Translations under genes and position numbers: made by a program
Source: Dehalococcoidia bacterium
GTDB lineage: Bacteria > Chloroflexota > Dehalococcoidia > Lucifugimonadales > Lucifugimonadaceae
Length of the DNA stretch: 64,000 bases
Reading direction: 5' to 3'
Assembly: GCA_028285005.1 (NCBI GenBank)
Contig: JANQQP010000017.1
Coordinates: 45,045-109,044 of the forward strand
Shown: positions 1 to 8,745 of the stretch, piece by piece
Position numbering within the stretch: position 1 is the first letter of the stretch
How the letters are laid out: each line of letters opens with the position of its first letter
Notes under the pieces: model-generated
Told to the model about the DNA's origin: nothing
Seen by the model: the letters and a program-made list of their open reading frames with translations, nothing else
Databases searched by the model: none

Positions 1-1230
1 GCAGGCTTCACGACCAGCATGCTCGACCAGATGCTGGGTAGCGGTGACTTCGTCCCGGCGCTCATCCCGGGGAGTGATTCCAATGGCGCGGGCTCAGAAC
101 GGGTCGTCTTCGTCCAGCGCGGGCTGGGAGCCACTTATCTCAATGAATCGGTGATCGAACGGGCGGGCCAGTCGCTGGACGACCTTAATGAGCAGTCGGC
201 AAGAGTGATGGAGTTCATTAAGGTCGAGGGCACGGCCACGTCCGCAGAACTGCGCTCCGCGTTCTCGGATCTCCGCTTGAGCGAGCTCAGATCGGCACTC
301 TCAACCCTGCTCAAATCCGGCCTGATCACGACCGACTCCTGGATCGCGCTCAATGCGGCGTTGCAACACGATCAGACTGTAGAGCGGGAAGTCCCTGAGA
401 CCCAGCATGCTCCGGCCGGGATCGCACGATCTGCAGCCCGCGCCGGTGCTGGAGTGCGAGGCCGAGCCGTCGCACGAGGGCAAGCGACCCGCCGCATGAG
501 GGAACTGACCTCAAGCCTGCCTGAAGGTGCGAGCTGGTTTCCTGTCGACCGTTTCTCGGTCATGGGCAACCAGCCGGACAAGACCGCGCTGGCTAACGCT
601 CGAGCGCTAGCATTGCTCAACCGCCATGGGGTCGTGAGCCGACATGTGCTGGCGCTTGAAAGCAACGGCTGGGACTGGCCGTCAATCATCAACTCGCTTT
701 CTTTGATGGAGTTGCGAGGCGATGTCCGGCGAGGCTACTTCGTTCTCGGCCTTCCTGGCGTCCAGTTCGCCATGCCGGAGACCGTGGAGCGGCTGCGTGC
801 CGGCCACAAGGGCAGCAAAGACAGCTTCACTGTGGTCTCTGCCAGCGACTTTGCATATGTGCTTGACCAGTCGCTTATTGACGCTTCGGATGCCGATGCA
901 ACCCTGCTCTCCGGGCTTTCGAGAATCCCATCGAACCACGTGGTCTTTCAGGGCGAGGAGCCGATTCTGCGGTCGGAGGCCAATGGTGAGCGTCTCACAC
1001 CTGCGTCAGACGGGGCATCGAGAGTCGTCGCAGCAGCGGTTAGAGCGCTTCGAGACCACTTCGTTCCTGCATCCGGCTCCTACGGCAACAGCATCTCAGT
1101 GCGCAGCTGGGACGGTAATGACATCCTCGGCTCACCCGGAGAACCAGTGCTGGAAGACGCCGGCTTCAGACGAGATTTTCCAGCAATGACCTTCGACGCA
1201 GTACAGTCCAGAGCACTGAACAGCCGGTAG
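1..1230 (+). CDS. lhr: Lhr-type large helicase, C-terminal part (5' end outside window)
   Basis: The frame is open from base 1, so the gene starts upstream and about 410 residues are visible. The stretch around window residues 195-265 (ALLNRHGVVSR, then RRGYFVLGLPGVQFAMPE and VERLRA) is the hallmark of the C-terminal extension of Lhr (large helicase-related) superfamily 2 DNA helicases, which act in DNA repair. The helicase motifs themselves (DEAD/DEAH box, Walker A) must lie upstream and are not seen. An internal ATG at 19 is not a credible start because homology is expected to run through it. The gene ends 108 bases before the convergent histidine kinase and is followed by a palindromic intergenic repeat. 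The family call is firm; the exact role of this family in this organism is not shown by the sequence. Confidence 0.82.
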   Translation, partial: AGFTTSMLDQMLGSGDFVPALIPGSDSNGAGSERVVFVQRGLGATYLNESVIERAGQSLDDLNEQSARVMEFIKVEGTATSAELRSAFSDLRLSELRSALSTLLKSGLITTDSWIALNAALQHDQTVEREVPETQHAPAGIARSAARAGAGVRGRAVARGQATRRMRELTSSLPEGASWFPVDRFSVMGNQPDKTALANARALALLNRHGVVSRHVLALESNGWDWPSIINSLSLMELRGDVRRGYFVLGLPGVQFAMPETVERLRAGHKGSKDSFTVVSASDFAYVLDQSLIDASDADATLLSGLSRIPSNHVVFQGEEPILRSEANGERLTPASDGASRVVAAAVRALRDHFVPASGSYGNSISVRSWDGNDILGSPGEPVLEDAGFRRDFPAMTFDAVQSRALNSR

Positions 1231-1242
1231 AGTCCGAGGCCT

Positions 1243-1320
1243 GTCATTCTGAACTTGATTCAGAATCTTTCGGTTGACCGTCGTTCAGCGGTCAGATCCC
1301 TCCGCTTCGGTCGGGATGAC
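1243..1320. repeat. 78-bp palindromic intergenic repeat, family A, copy 1
   Basis: This 78-bp unit begins GTCATTCTGAAC and ends GGTCGGGATGAC, so its ends are inverted (GTCAT/ATGAC). It matches a second unit of exactly the same length at 14329-14406 over most of its span. Its right-hand 30 bases closely match the inverted ends of the element at 37369-37555. It sits between convergent genes and could fold in RNA. Confidence 0.8.
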
Positions 1321-1337
1321 GGCCAGCAATCAGCGCC

Positions 1338-2540
1338 CTAAGCAGCCTCGGTCTGGCTGCCCTCGCCGGCTAGCACAACAGGCATATCGGCTTCGACAAT
1401 CGTGCCCTTGCCGGTGCTGCTCTGGATAGTCAGGTCGCCGCCGTGTAGGCGAACAAGGCCGCGGGCGAGCACAAGGCCCAGGCCAGAACCGGCCTCAGTC
1501 TGATCGCTCTCGCTGCGCCTCGACGGCTGATCCGGGTCGAACGGCTCGAACACCTTCGCAATCTGACTGTCGCTCATCCCTCGTCCCTGGTCCACAACGC
1601 GAATCCGAAGACGGTTGCCCTCGGCCCACATCTCAAGATCCACTGGGAGGGCGTCCGCCGAGTAGCGGGAGGCATTTGAAACAAGCACATTCACGATCTG
1701 CAGAAGACGCACTCTGTCCGCCCACACAGTCACCTTCGTCGGCGGCGTGGTGGAACGTAGAGCCTGCTGCCTGCCCTCGAGGATCGGCCCCATGTCCATG
1801 GACACCTGGGCCGCCAGGTCTCCAAGTTCGAACTCGGTGCGTTCAAGGCCGATCGTGCCGGACCGCAATCTTGCGAAATCTACGAAATCGTTTAGCAGCC
1901 TCAACAGCCTGCGCCCCGACCGGTTCGCCTTGTCAATGCGCCCGATCTGGTCGTCGTTAAGGTTCCCCGGCTTGTTCTTGGCGAGCAGGTCAAGGTAGGT
2001 CATGACGGTCGCCAGCGGACCCTTAAGGTCATGCGCCATCCGGCGCAGGAGCTGGTCATCTGTCGCACCGTTAGATCCGGTATCTGCCTGCTGCAGGCTC
2101 CCTCCAATTGCCAGTCCGGCAACCGCAGAAAGCGACTTCAAATAGTTGAGCGCAGAGACCGGGTAGACGTTCCCGGCAACCCCGTTTCCGGCCGCCAGCA
2201 CGCCGATCAGTCCAGAGCCCGAATCTATGGGAGCGGCGAGCTGCACGCCATGCTCAGCGAAGAGCGCCTCGTCCCACTCATCCAGTTCCGTGCCCGGCTG
2301 CTCAAGGAATGGTTCGCCAGCGCGCAGCACCGCACCTTGCGTCTCCAGCCACTTTCCGATTCGACTGTTGTGCCTCAGCTTGATGAACGGAGCATCGGGT
2401 CGGGTGTCAGCCGAGGTGACGAACCACTCGGCGTCATCTGAGCGAAGCAGAACCGCAACCCAGTTCGACTGAATGGCCGACTGAGCCGACACAGCGATGC
2501 TGTGTACGAGTTCCGAGAAGCTGTTTGGGCCGTCTGACAT
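1338..2540 (-). CDS. GAF-like sensor histidine kinase
   Basis: Cytoplasmic two-component kinase of about 400 residues with no membrane segment. The first 150 residues look like a GAF-type sensor (QLAAPIDSGSGLIGVLAAGNG). The H-box near residue 170 reads MAHDLKGPLATVMTYLDLL, with the phospho-accepting His followed by D instead of the usual E. Then come the N-box (VLVSNASRYS), G1 (VVDQGRGMS), F-box (FEPFDP) and G2 (GSGLGLVLARG) of a HATPase_c domain. ATG 2540 is preferred over GTG 2549 because AGGG lies 10 bases upstream of the ATG but only one base from the GTG. It lies 84 bases downstream of the PhoB-like regulator gene on the same strand, its probable partner. Confidence 0.88.
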   Translation of the reverse strand: MSDGPNSFSELVHSIAVSAQSAIQSNWVAVLLRSDDAEWFVTSADTRPDAPFIKLRHNSRIGKWLETQGAVLRAGEPFLEQPGTELDEWDEALFAEHGVQLAAPIDSGSGLIGVLAAGNGVAGNVYPVSALNYLKSLSAVAGLAIGGSLQQADTGSNGATDDQLLRRMAHDLKGPLATVMTYLDLLAKNKPGNLNDDQIGRIDKANRSGRRLLRLLNDFVDFARLRSGTIGLERTEFELGDLAAQVSMDMGPILEGRQQALRSTTPPTKVTVWADRVRLLQIVNVLVSNASRYSADALPVDLEMWAEGNRLRIRVVDQGRGMSDSQIAKVFEPFDPDQPSRRSESDQTEAGSGLGLVLARGLVRLHGGDLTIQSSTGKGTIVEADMPVVLAGEGSQTEAA

Positions 2541-2624
2541 CAATGGCACACCCTGGCTAGTGATAGCTCGACCCGCCGCACTGGCAGCGAGCAGAACGTG
2601 GGATCAACAGAAAGCAGATCGTGG

Positions 2625-3335
2625 TTAGGCCGCAGCGGAGTTGGAGCGCTGCTCAATGTAGACGTAGCCGAACCCGCGCCGTGTGATGATCAGCTTGGGG
2701 TGCGAAGGGTCTTCTTCGATCTTCCGGCGCAGGTGACCCACATGCCACTTCACAAGCTCCTCGGTGTCGTATTCACGGCCCCAGACGCTGTGAAGCAGCT
2801 GTTCGGCCGGCACCGGCTGACCCTTCTGGCGGACAAGCATCGAAAGCAGCTTGTACTCCGTCGGCGTCAGGTCCGTGTCCTCGCCGCGCACCGAAACGGT
2901 TCGGCGGGCGAAGTCGATCTCGATCACATCGTCGCTGAACTTGTCGACGGTGGCGGGACTTGAAGCGCTGGTGGCTCGGCGCAGGCCGGCCTGGACCCTG
3001 GCCAGCAGCTCACCCATTCCAGTGCCCTTCACAACGTAGTCGTCAGCACCCTTCTCGAAGGCTCGGATCTTCTCGCGCTCATCAGCCAGGCCGCTGAGAA
3101 TGATGACCGGGACGTTTGACATGGACCTGATGCGCTCGCACAGGTCGAAACCGGTCGTGCCGGGGAGCAGGACATCAAGCAGAACCAGGTCGGGCTGGAA
3201 CTCATAGAACACTCGCAGAGCCTCATCACCATCGCCGACCGCCCTGGTTGAGTAGCCCTCTTCCGTCATGCTTTCGTCAAGTGCATCGCGCATGTCAGCA
3301 GAGTCTTCAACCACGAGTATTTTGTGAGTTGCCAT
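2625..3335 (-). CDS. OmpR/PhoB-family response regulator
   Basis: DNA-binding response regulator of 236 residues. The receiver domain (about 1-120) has the acidic pair in VVEDS, the phospho-acceptor Asp in LVLLDVLLPG and the conserved Lys in DDYVVKGTGMGELL. The Lys is followed by Gly rather than the near-universal Pro, as also seen in the single-domain receiver at 20094. Residues about 135-230 form a winged helix (LTPTEYKLLSMLV, then HVGHLRRKIEED and RGFGYVY). ATG 3335 is chosen because AGGTGG lies 8 bases upstream. A longer frame back to 3404 adds 23 residues unlike any receiver. Probably cotranscribed with, and phosphorylated by, the downstream kinase. Confidence 0.9.
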   Translation of the reverse strand: MATHKILVVEDSADMRDALDESMTEEGYSTRAVGDGDEALRVFYEFQPDLVLLDVLLPGTTGFDLCERIRSMSNVPVIILSGLADEREKIRAFEKGADDYVVKGTGMGELLARVQAGLRRATSASSPATVDKFSDDVIEIDFARRTVSVRGEDTDLTPTEYKLLSMLVRQKGQPVPAEQLLHSVWGREYDTEELVKWHVGHLRRKIEEDPSHPKLIITRRGFGYVYIEQRSNSAAA

Positions 3336-4028
3336 GTCCAAGTCCACCTGTAACGAATATGACTGATGAGTCCCTACCGACTTATCCCAGTGTGGAGGGC
3401 TCAACTACCCTCATGCTTTGGGCAACATACCGGCGGAGGCTGTCGAAAGAATCAATCGGCATGCGCGAACTCGCCTACCGATCTCTCTTAGCCTGTTTTG
3501 CGCTGCCGTACTCCCTTATGTGGAGGCCGCAACCTGGTGACTGAAAGGTGCCCGGATCAGAGTCCGAGAACCGCCGAGAGCTACCCGCAGGGGCCAGTCA
3601 GTACAACAACGCCAGTTGAACACGCCGGTCTGCCGCGCCGCGGCCCTCGCTCACACCGCCACTACACCCATTCTCAGCGCAATTCACCGGACACATGCGC
3701 CTGGCGCATAGGAAGATCGGGCACAGGCTGCTCCCGGTTGCTCCCCGACCCGGTCCGGTGGGTGAGGCACGGTATCACCCTTTCGTACCAGTGAGCGGAT
3801 AGGTCCTCCAACTGAGAGCACTGGACTCATGGCACAGGCGCACACCCGTCTCACACCCCTCTTCACCAGCGCCTCTACGTACGCCACTCCGCTGCCAACC
3901 CTGACTCCCAACACGGCACATGCACACTGACTCGTGTCGCAGATTAGCTGTGATCGAGCCCGGACCGTTACGCCAGCCAATGAGGCACTCGGTCCCTGCT
4001 CACAACCGACCGTTAGGAGTTCACCCCG
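3336..4028. other. Intergenic region between divergent regulator genes
   Basis: About 690 bases between the divergently read PhoB-like regulator and the LuxR-type regulator that opens the pilus operon. Open frames here lack homology, start signals and credible composition. The stretch should hold both promoters, but I see no convincing -35/-10 pair or operator. The only clear signal is the ribosome site TTAGGAG ahead of 4029. Confidence 0.5.
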
Positions 4029-4763
4029 ATGCCCGCCATCAGGCTGTTGATAGTCGATTCGGAAGACCGCTACTGGAAAGATACCGAACCAGAGTTCATA
4101 TCAGACCCACGGTTCGAACAGGTGAGCAGAGCCGTCACCGCTGAACAGGCGCTGATGAAGCTCCACGCAGCACGGCCCTCGGTGGCGATAGTGGACATGA
4201 CAGTGCCATCCCCTGCTACCAGCGAACTGCTGCACAGGCTCACGACAACCACTTCTCCGGTGCCCATCGTCGCAATCTGTGAACTCCTCGATGACGGACA
4301 TGTCGGCTACGCAGTTGGAGTGGGCGCATGCGCGGTGCTGTCTCGCATGTCACCGCCCAAGCAGGTCCGTGGAGTCGTGCTCGAGGCCTCCTCAGGCGCG
4401 ATGCCCATACAGCGAGACATCGCTGAACGGCCGGACCTGCTCAGGCACCTGATCTCAGAGTTCCAGCGCAGGCTGCGAGGCAGCGGGCCTTCGTCAGCCA
4501 CGCAGTGTCCGCTCACGGAGCGTGAGCGGACCATCCTCGAACTGGTCGCATCAGGCCACGCCAACAAAGAGGTGGCGTTCGAGCTCGGCATATCTGAGCG
4601 CACCGTCAAGAACCACATGACCAACATCCTTGCCAAGCTCTCAGCAAAGGACCGCGCCCACGCCGTCCGCATCGGCATCCAGAGCGGCTGGATCTGCCGT
4701 GACCAGTGGGAACCGGCACTTGCGCCTCGCCCGGCGGCACAATCCGTCATGAGGGCTGCGTAA
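4029..4763 (+). CDS. LuxR/NarL-type response regulator with atypical receiver
   Basis: Transcription regulator of 244 residues. The N-terminal half resembles a receiver (RLLIVDSED; a candidate phospho-acceptor in VAIVDMTVPS), but the usual conserved Lys region reads ACAVLSRMSPPKQ, so the normal Lys is missing and phosphorylation control may be lost or altered. Residues about 165-228 are a classic LuxR helix-turn-helix (LTERERTILELVASGHANKE, then SERTVKNHMTNILAKL). AGGAG lies 10 bases before the ATG. Its stop overlaps the start of the PilB-like gene (TAATG), so it is the first gene of the pilus operon and a candidate local regulator of it. No sensor kinase is adjacent. Confidence 0.88.
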   Translation: MPAIRLLIVDSEDRYWKDTEPEFISDPRFEQVSRAVTAEQALMKLHAARPSVAIVDMTVPSPATSELLHRLTTTTSPVPIVAICELLDDGHVGYAVGVGACAVLSRMSPPKQVRGVVLEASSGAMPIQRDIAERPDLLRHLISEFQRRLRGSGPSSATQCPLTERERTILELVASGHANKEVAFELGISERTVKNHMTNILAKLSAKDRAHAVRIGIQSGWICRDQWEPALAPRPAAQSVMRAA

Positions 4764-6385
4764 TGACAACAGCTAAGAGCAAGGAAGCCGAGCACAACGA
4801 CTCGGAAGACAAGCAGCAGCTGATCACCGACGACGAACAGCAACTCAACCCGGATGTCGAATTCGACTGGACAACGCTAGAGGCGGGTGAGACCGCTACA
4901 TCTGTCATACCGGAATCGCTCGCACGCAAGTACGTCGCCTTCCCCGCAAGGATCGAAGAAGGCAAGCTGCTTGTGGTCATGGCGAACCCGAAGGACTACC
5001 GAGCCCTTCAGTCGCTTGAGATGCGCGCCAGGATGGAGGTCATTCCGATCGCCAGCCCGGCCGATGACATCATCAACGCCATCGACCTGCATTACTCGTC
5101 CTCCATGCCAGACTCGATCTCGTCCGCCATGGACAACCGCTATGTAGCCAAGGCCGGAGAGCACGAAGAGGTCCGTGAGATACCGCTGGTACTGGGCACC
5201 GAGGAAGAGGACGAAGACTCAGACTCAAGCCCAGTCATCCAGGCCATCGACTCGCTCATATCGCAGGCGGTGAAGGCCCGTTCGACGGACATCCACATTG
5301 AGCCCATGGAAGACCGCGTCAGGGTCCGTTTCAGGATTGACGGCTTCCTGCAAGAGGTCGCCCGGCTTCCGCTTGCGGCACACGGCGCGCTCATATCCAG
5401 GCTCAAGATCATGTCCGGTATGGACATCGCCGAACGCAGGCGGCCGCAGGACGGTCACTTCGCGGTGAAAGTCGGTGAGTCGAGCATTGAGGTACGTTCA
5501 GCGACCTCGGACACCGTGCACGGCGAGATGGCGGTGCTCAGAATCCTGAACAAGAGCCTCAAGCTGTTCTCGCTCAACGACCTCGGCATGATGGAGCACT
5601 CCACCGAAGCTATGCGACGGCTGCTGGGCGCTCCGTACGGGATCCTGCTCGTATCAGGCCCGACCGGTGCCGGTAAGACAACCACGCTCTATGCGGCGCT
5701 CAACGAAATGGACTCCCGCCGCACCAACATCATCACGATCGAAGATCCGGTTGAGTACCGCTTCCCCGGAGTCAACTCGATCCAGATCAACGAAAAGGCA
5801 GGTCTCACTTTCCCTGCAAGCCTGCGTGCTGTCCTCCGTATGGACCCGGACACTGTGCTAGTCGGTGAGATCCGTGACGCAGAGACGGCCCGCATCGCGG
5901 TACAGGCCGCTCTGACAGGTCACCTCGTGATGTCATCAGTCCACGCCAATGACGCCGTCAGGGCGGTCAGCAGAATGGTCGACCTTGGAGTTGAGCCATT
6001 CCTGCTTTCATCAGCCTTGCTCGGAGTCGTCTCCCAGCGCATGGTCCGCATGATCTGCGACCACTGCGAGAAGGAGCTCGAGCCGGACGGTGACGAGGCG
6101 AACGCCGCTCTCGAGATGGGCTTCGAGCCCGGCACGAAGCTTAAGCAGGGCGAGGGCTGCTACTTCTGCTCTTTCACTGGCTACCGCGGCCGCACAGGAC
6201 TGTACGAAATCCTGGTTGCAACCGAGGAATTCAGGCAGCAGATCCTGGTAGAAACCGATAACGCGAAGCTGCTCGAAACGGCCCGAGGCAACGGGTTCAG
6301 GAGCATGAGGGACGACGGCCTGGAAAAGGTTCAGAAGGGCCTAACTTCACCATCTGAAGTCATGAGGAGCGTGTACTCGCTATGA
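4763..6385 (+). CDS. pilB: Type IV pilus assembly ATPase, PilB/GspE family
   Basis: Cytoplasmic hexameric ATPase that powers pilin polymerisation; 540 residues. A MshEN-like N-terminal domain (about 45-120, ending in ANPKDYRALQSLEMRA) precedes the ATPase core. Visible motifs are Walker A GPTGAGKTTTLYAAL (about residue 300), an Asp box around ITIEDPVEYRFPG, Walker B ending VLVGEIRDAETA, and a His box around TGHLVMSSVHANDA. Two C-x2-C pairs near residues 432-435 and 466-469 form the zinc-binding motif typical of PilB/GspE. ATG 4763 is used because it overlaps the preceding stop and has GAGGG upstream. Its 3' end overlaps pilC by four bases. No pilT-like retraction ATPase is present in this cluster. 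Confidence 0.95.
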   Translation: MTTAKSKEAEHNDSEDKQQLITDDEQQLNPDVEFDWTTLEAGETATSVIPESLARKYVAFPARIEEGKLLVVMANPKDYRALQSLEMRARMEVIPIASPADDIINAIDLHYSSSMPDSISSAMDNRYVAKAGEHEEVREIPLVLGTEEEDEDSDSSPVIQAIDSLISQAVKARSTDIHIEPMEDRVRVRFRIDGFLQEVARLPLAAHGALISRLKIMSGMDIAERRRPQDGHFAVKVGESSIEVRSATSDTVHGEMAVLRILNKSLKLFSLNDLGMMEHSTEAMRRLLGAPYGILLVSGPTGAGKTTTLYAALNEMDSRRTNIITIEDPVEYRFPGVNSIQINEKAGLTFPASLRAVLRMDPDTVLVGEIRDAETARIAVQAALTGHLVMSSVHANDAVRAVSRMVDLGVEPFLLSSALLGVVSQRMVRMICDHCEKELEPDGDEANAALEMGFEPGTKLKQGEGCYFCSFTGYRGRTGLYEILVATEEFRQQILVETDNAKLLETARGNGFRSMRDDGLEKVQKGLTSPSEVMRSVYSL

Positions 6386-7542
6386 CAACCTCACCAGCAC
6401 GCCGCCGAGTTACAGACAACATGCGCCGACGCAGGCGCCGCAGGGCACCGGTCAAGAAGTCGCTGTGGCAGCGGCTCAATGACTCCGAGATCTTCTCGAA
6501 GAAGAAACCGAAGAAGACCGAAGTCATTGCATTCACTCGTGAGCTGTCGACTCTGCTCGACTCGGGTATCGGCATGGGCCCGGCTCTGTTAATGCTCGCG
6601 GAAGGCCGCAAAGGCACGATGCTGGGCGATGCCATCGCTCAGATGGCCGAGGACCTGAACTCAGGTCTCACCATCGCTGAATCGATGGCCAAGCACCCGG
6701 ACGTGTTCCCGAAGATCTATGTCAGGACAGTGTCGGCCGCAGACCGGGGCGCGCCACTCTCGACGTCGCTGAAGCAGGCGGCTGACTTCATGGACACCGC
6801 CGCATCGGCTATCGCGCAGGCGAAACGGGCGTTGGTCTATCCAGCGTTGATCCTGTCCGTAGGTATCGGAGTTGTGATTCTGCTGCTGACCGTTTCGCTG
6901 CCGCAGATGATCTCACTGTTCGAGAACCTGGAGACCGAGCTTCCAGTTCCCACCAAGATCCTGATCGCATTCTCTGACTTCCTCCGTACTTATCCGCTGT
7001 TTATCTTCGGCGGACTGCTCGCCCTTGTCGCTGGGCTGTTCAAGCTCAGGAGCACTGAGAAGGGCCGCGAGGTCATGCACAAAGGCATGCTGAGGCTGCC
7101 CCTGATGAGCGGAGTTGTCGTCTCAAGCGACGTGGCCCGCGCATCGGGAGCGCTTGCCGCACTCACCGAAGTCGGCATGCCCGTGCCCGATGCTCTGGAC
7201 GTGGCTCGTGAGACGGTTGGTAACGACATCATCCGTCACGCACTCAGCGATGCCCGCCAGGGCCTGATCGCGGGTGAAGGACTTGCCGGCCCGCTTGAGA
7301 AGGCCGCGATCTTCCCGGCCACGTTCATCCAGACGCTGAAGGTGGCGGAGGACACAGGAACGCTGGACGCGAACCTGAAGCGAATGTCCGAGTTCTATCA
7401 GCTGGATGCGCAGGAGAAGGTCAAGAGCATGGTGAGCCTGATCGAGCCGATGTCCACGGTCATCGTGGCTCTTGCCGTCGGCTTCGTCGCTCTCTCCGTG
7501 ATCATGCCGATGTACTCGGCCCTCGGCGCCCTGCAGGAGTAG
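6382..7542 (+). CDS. pilC: Type IV pilus inner-membrane platform protein, PilC/GspF family
   Basis: Polytopic platform protein of 386 residues that couples the PilB ATPase to pilin insertion. An Arg-rich N-terminus (RRRRRRR near residue 16) precedes two T2SSF repeats. The first has FTRELSTLLDSGIGMGPAL at about 50; the second, after the central membrane segments, has DVARASGALAALTEVGMPV at about 248. Hydrophobic segments lie near 155-175, 205-222 and 352-378. The ATG overlaps the pilB stop (ATGA), implying coupled translation. Length and repeat layout are normal for the family. Confidence 0.94.
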   Translation: MTTSPARRRVTDNMRRRRRRRAPVKKSLWQRLNDSEIFSKKKPKKTEVIAFTRELSTLLDSGIGMGPALLMLAEGRKGTMLGDAIAQMAEDLNSGLTIAESMAKHPDVFPKIYVRTVSAADRGAPLSTSLKQAADFMDTAASAIAQAKRALVYPALILSVGIGVVILLLTVSLPQMISLFENLETELPVPTKILIAFSDFLRTYPLFIFGGLLALVAGLFKLRSTEKGREVMHKGMLRLPLMSGVVVSSDVARASGALAALTEVGMPVPDALDVARETVGNDIIRHALSDARQGLIAGEGLAGPLEKAAIFPATFIQTLKVAEDTGTLDANLKRMSEFYQLDAQEKVKSMVSLIEPMSTVIVALAVGFVALSVIMPMYSALGALQE

Positions 7543-7832
7543 CAGCCAAACTCACATCTGCTGCAGCCGGTCCTCCCAGATCGACCGGTCGACCGCACCT
7601 GCCCTTATCCGGTCCCGTGTGGATTCTCTTTCCGGCCGCTACGGCCTGTGGGCGGACTTTGCACGCCTCGTCAACTGGCATCAAATTGACCTGCCGGCTA
7701 CCGGGGGAGGCTCCTTTAAGAGCCGAAACGATGTGCTGACCACACCTTCGGCACACAATCGCCAGCCCTCGTCCCACTGGTTCAGGCGAGATCATGTTCC
7801 AGATGACCTCAAATGGCCGAATGGAGACATCT

Positions 7833-8234
7833 GTGGCAATCCGAGGGAACAGGTCAGTGCGGAACGCCGCTCGGCGCAACTTGCGTCAGAGCGGCGTGAT
7901 TCTGCTCGAGACGCTCGTAGGAGTCGCCGTCATTAGTACGACGGTGCTCGCCGCCCTCGTCGCCCTCTCCACAGCTTCTGTGGCCTCGCAGCAGGTCCAG
8001 GACGACACGAGGGGCGCAGTTGTGGCCGTATCGCAGATCGAACTGATCCGCACACTGCCATTCGTCGCGACGCCGGGGACATACACCTCGGTCACGCCAC
8101 CGGCCGGCTACGCGGTGTCGAACACCACGGCAGCCTACCCGGGAGGCAACGCAAATATCCAGAACGTCACCGTGACCGTCACTTTCGGCGGTGATGTCGT
8201 CCAGGAACAGACGATCGTCAAGATCAACCGTTGA
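7833..8234 (+). CDS. Type IV pseudopilin (class III signal peptide)
   Basis: Small pilin-like protein. The prepilin cleavage motif is RQSG|VILLETLVGVAV, with Gly at -1 and the essential Glu at +5, followed by a hydrophobic helix to about TASVASQQV. The mature C-terminal domain is short, with NVTVTVTFGGD near the end, like PilV/GspI minor pilins. The start is uncertain. GTG 7833 has GGAG six bases upstream, GTG 7857 has GAGGG nine bases upstream, and the frame is open back to ATG 7794. It follows pilC by about 290 bases and is followed five bases later by the next pseudopilin. It would be cleaved by a PilD-type peptidase that is not in the window. Confidence 0.82.
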   Translation: MAIRGNRSVRNAARRNLRQSGVILLETLVGVAVISTTVLAALVALSTASVASQQVQDDTRGAVVAVSQIELIRTLPFVATPGTYTSVTPPAGYAVSNTTAAYPGGNANIQNVTVTVTFGGDVVQEQTIVKINR

Positions 8235-8238
8235 AGCC

Positions 8239-8745
8239 ATGAATCAACAGGCCACAACACGAGTCAGCTCGACGAAGAGCAAGCGCAAGCAGCGGGGATT
8301 CTCGCTGCTTGAGCTCATCATCTCCATCGGCTTCATGGCGTCACTCGCCGGACTGATCTCTGGGAGCACGTTCCTCTCGATCAGGACACGAGTAGAGACC
8401 GGAGCAGTCGCCGATGTGGCAGTTGAGACCGCGAAGACGACCCGCTGGCTGGTGAGAGATGTTCACAGGGCCGAGAGCACAAACCTCGTCGACCCATCGA
8501 CCGGCTCCACCTCAGCAACCTTCAGCTGGGACGACGGCGGCCCCGTCAGCTGCACATTTGCACTCTCGGGAACAGATATGACGAGGACCTGCGGCGGAGC
8601 AGCAACGACCGTCGGCAAGTTCATCAACAACCTCACGTTTGATAGATCAGGCAACTTGATAACTGTCCACTACCAGATCGTTCCGCCAGATGCGGTGGAC
8701 CGGGCGGAACAGCTGGACCTGAACATTGCACTGGGAGGCGGATAA
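8239..8745 (+). CDS. Type IV pseudopilin, PulG/GspJ-like
   Basis: Pilin-like protein of 168 residues. After a short basic leader (STKSKRKQRG) comes the cleavage motif G|FSLLELIISIGF, with Glu at +5, then a hydrophobic helix. The mature domain contains TTRWLVRDVHRAEST, a pattern typical of the GspJ/PilW class, and two cysteines in CTFALSGTDMTRTC that could form a disulfide. ATG 8239 lies five bases after the preceding stop; an upstream frame back to 8191 overlaps that gene and is not needed. The stop overlaps the next start (TAATG). Confidence 0.87.
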   Translation: MNQQATTRVSSTKSKRKQRGFSLLELIISIGFMASLAGLISGSTFLSIRTRVETGAVADVAVETAKTTRWLVRDVHRAESTNLVDPSTGSTSATFSWDDGGPVSCTFALSGTDMTRTCGGAATTVGKFINNLTFDRSGNLITVHYQIVPPDAVDRAEQLDLNIALGGG

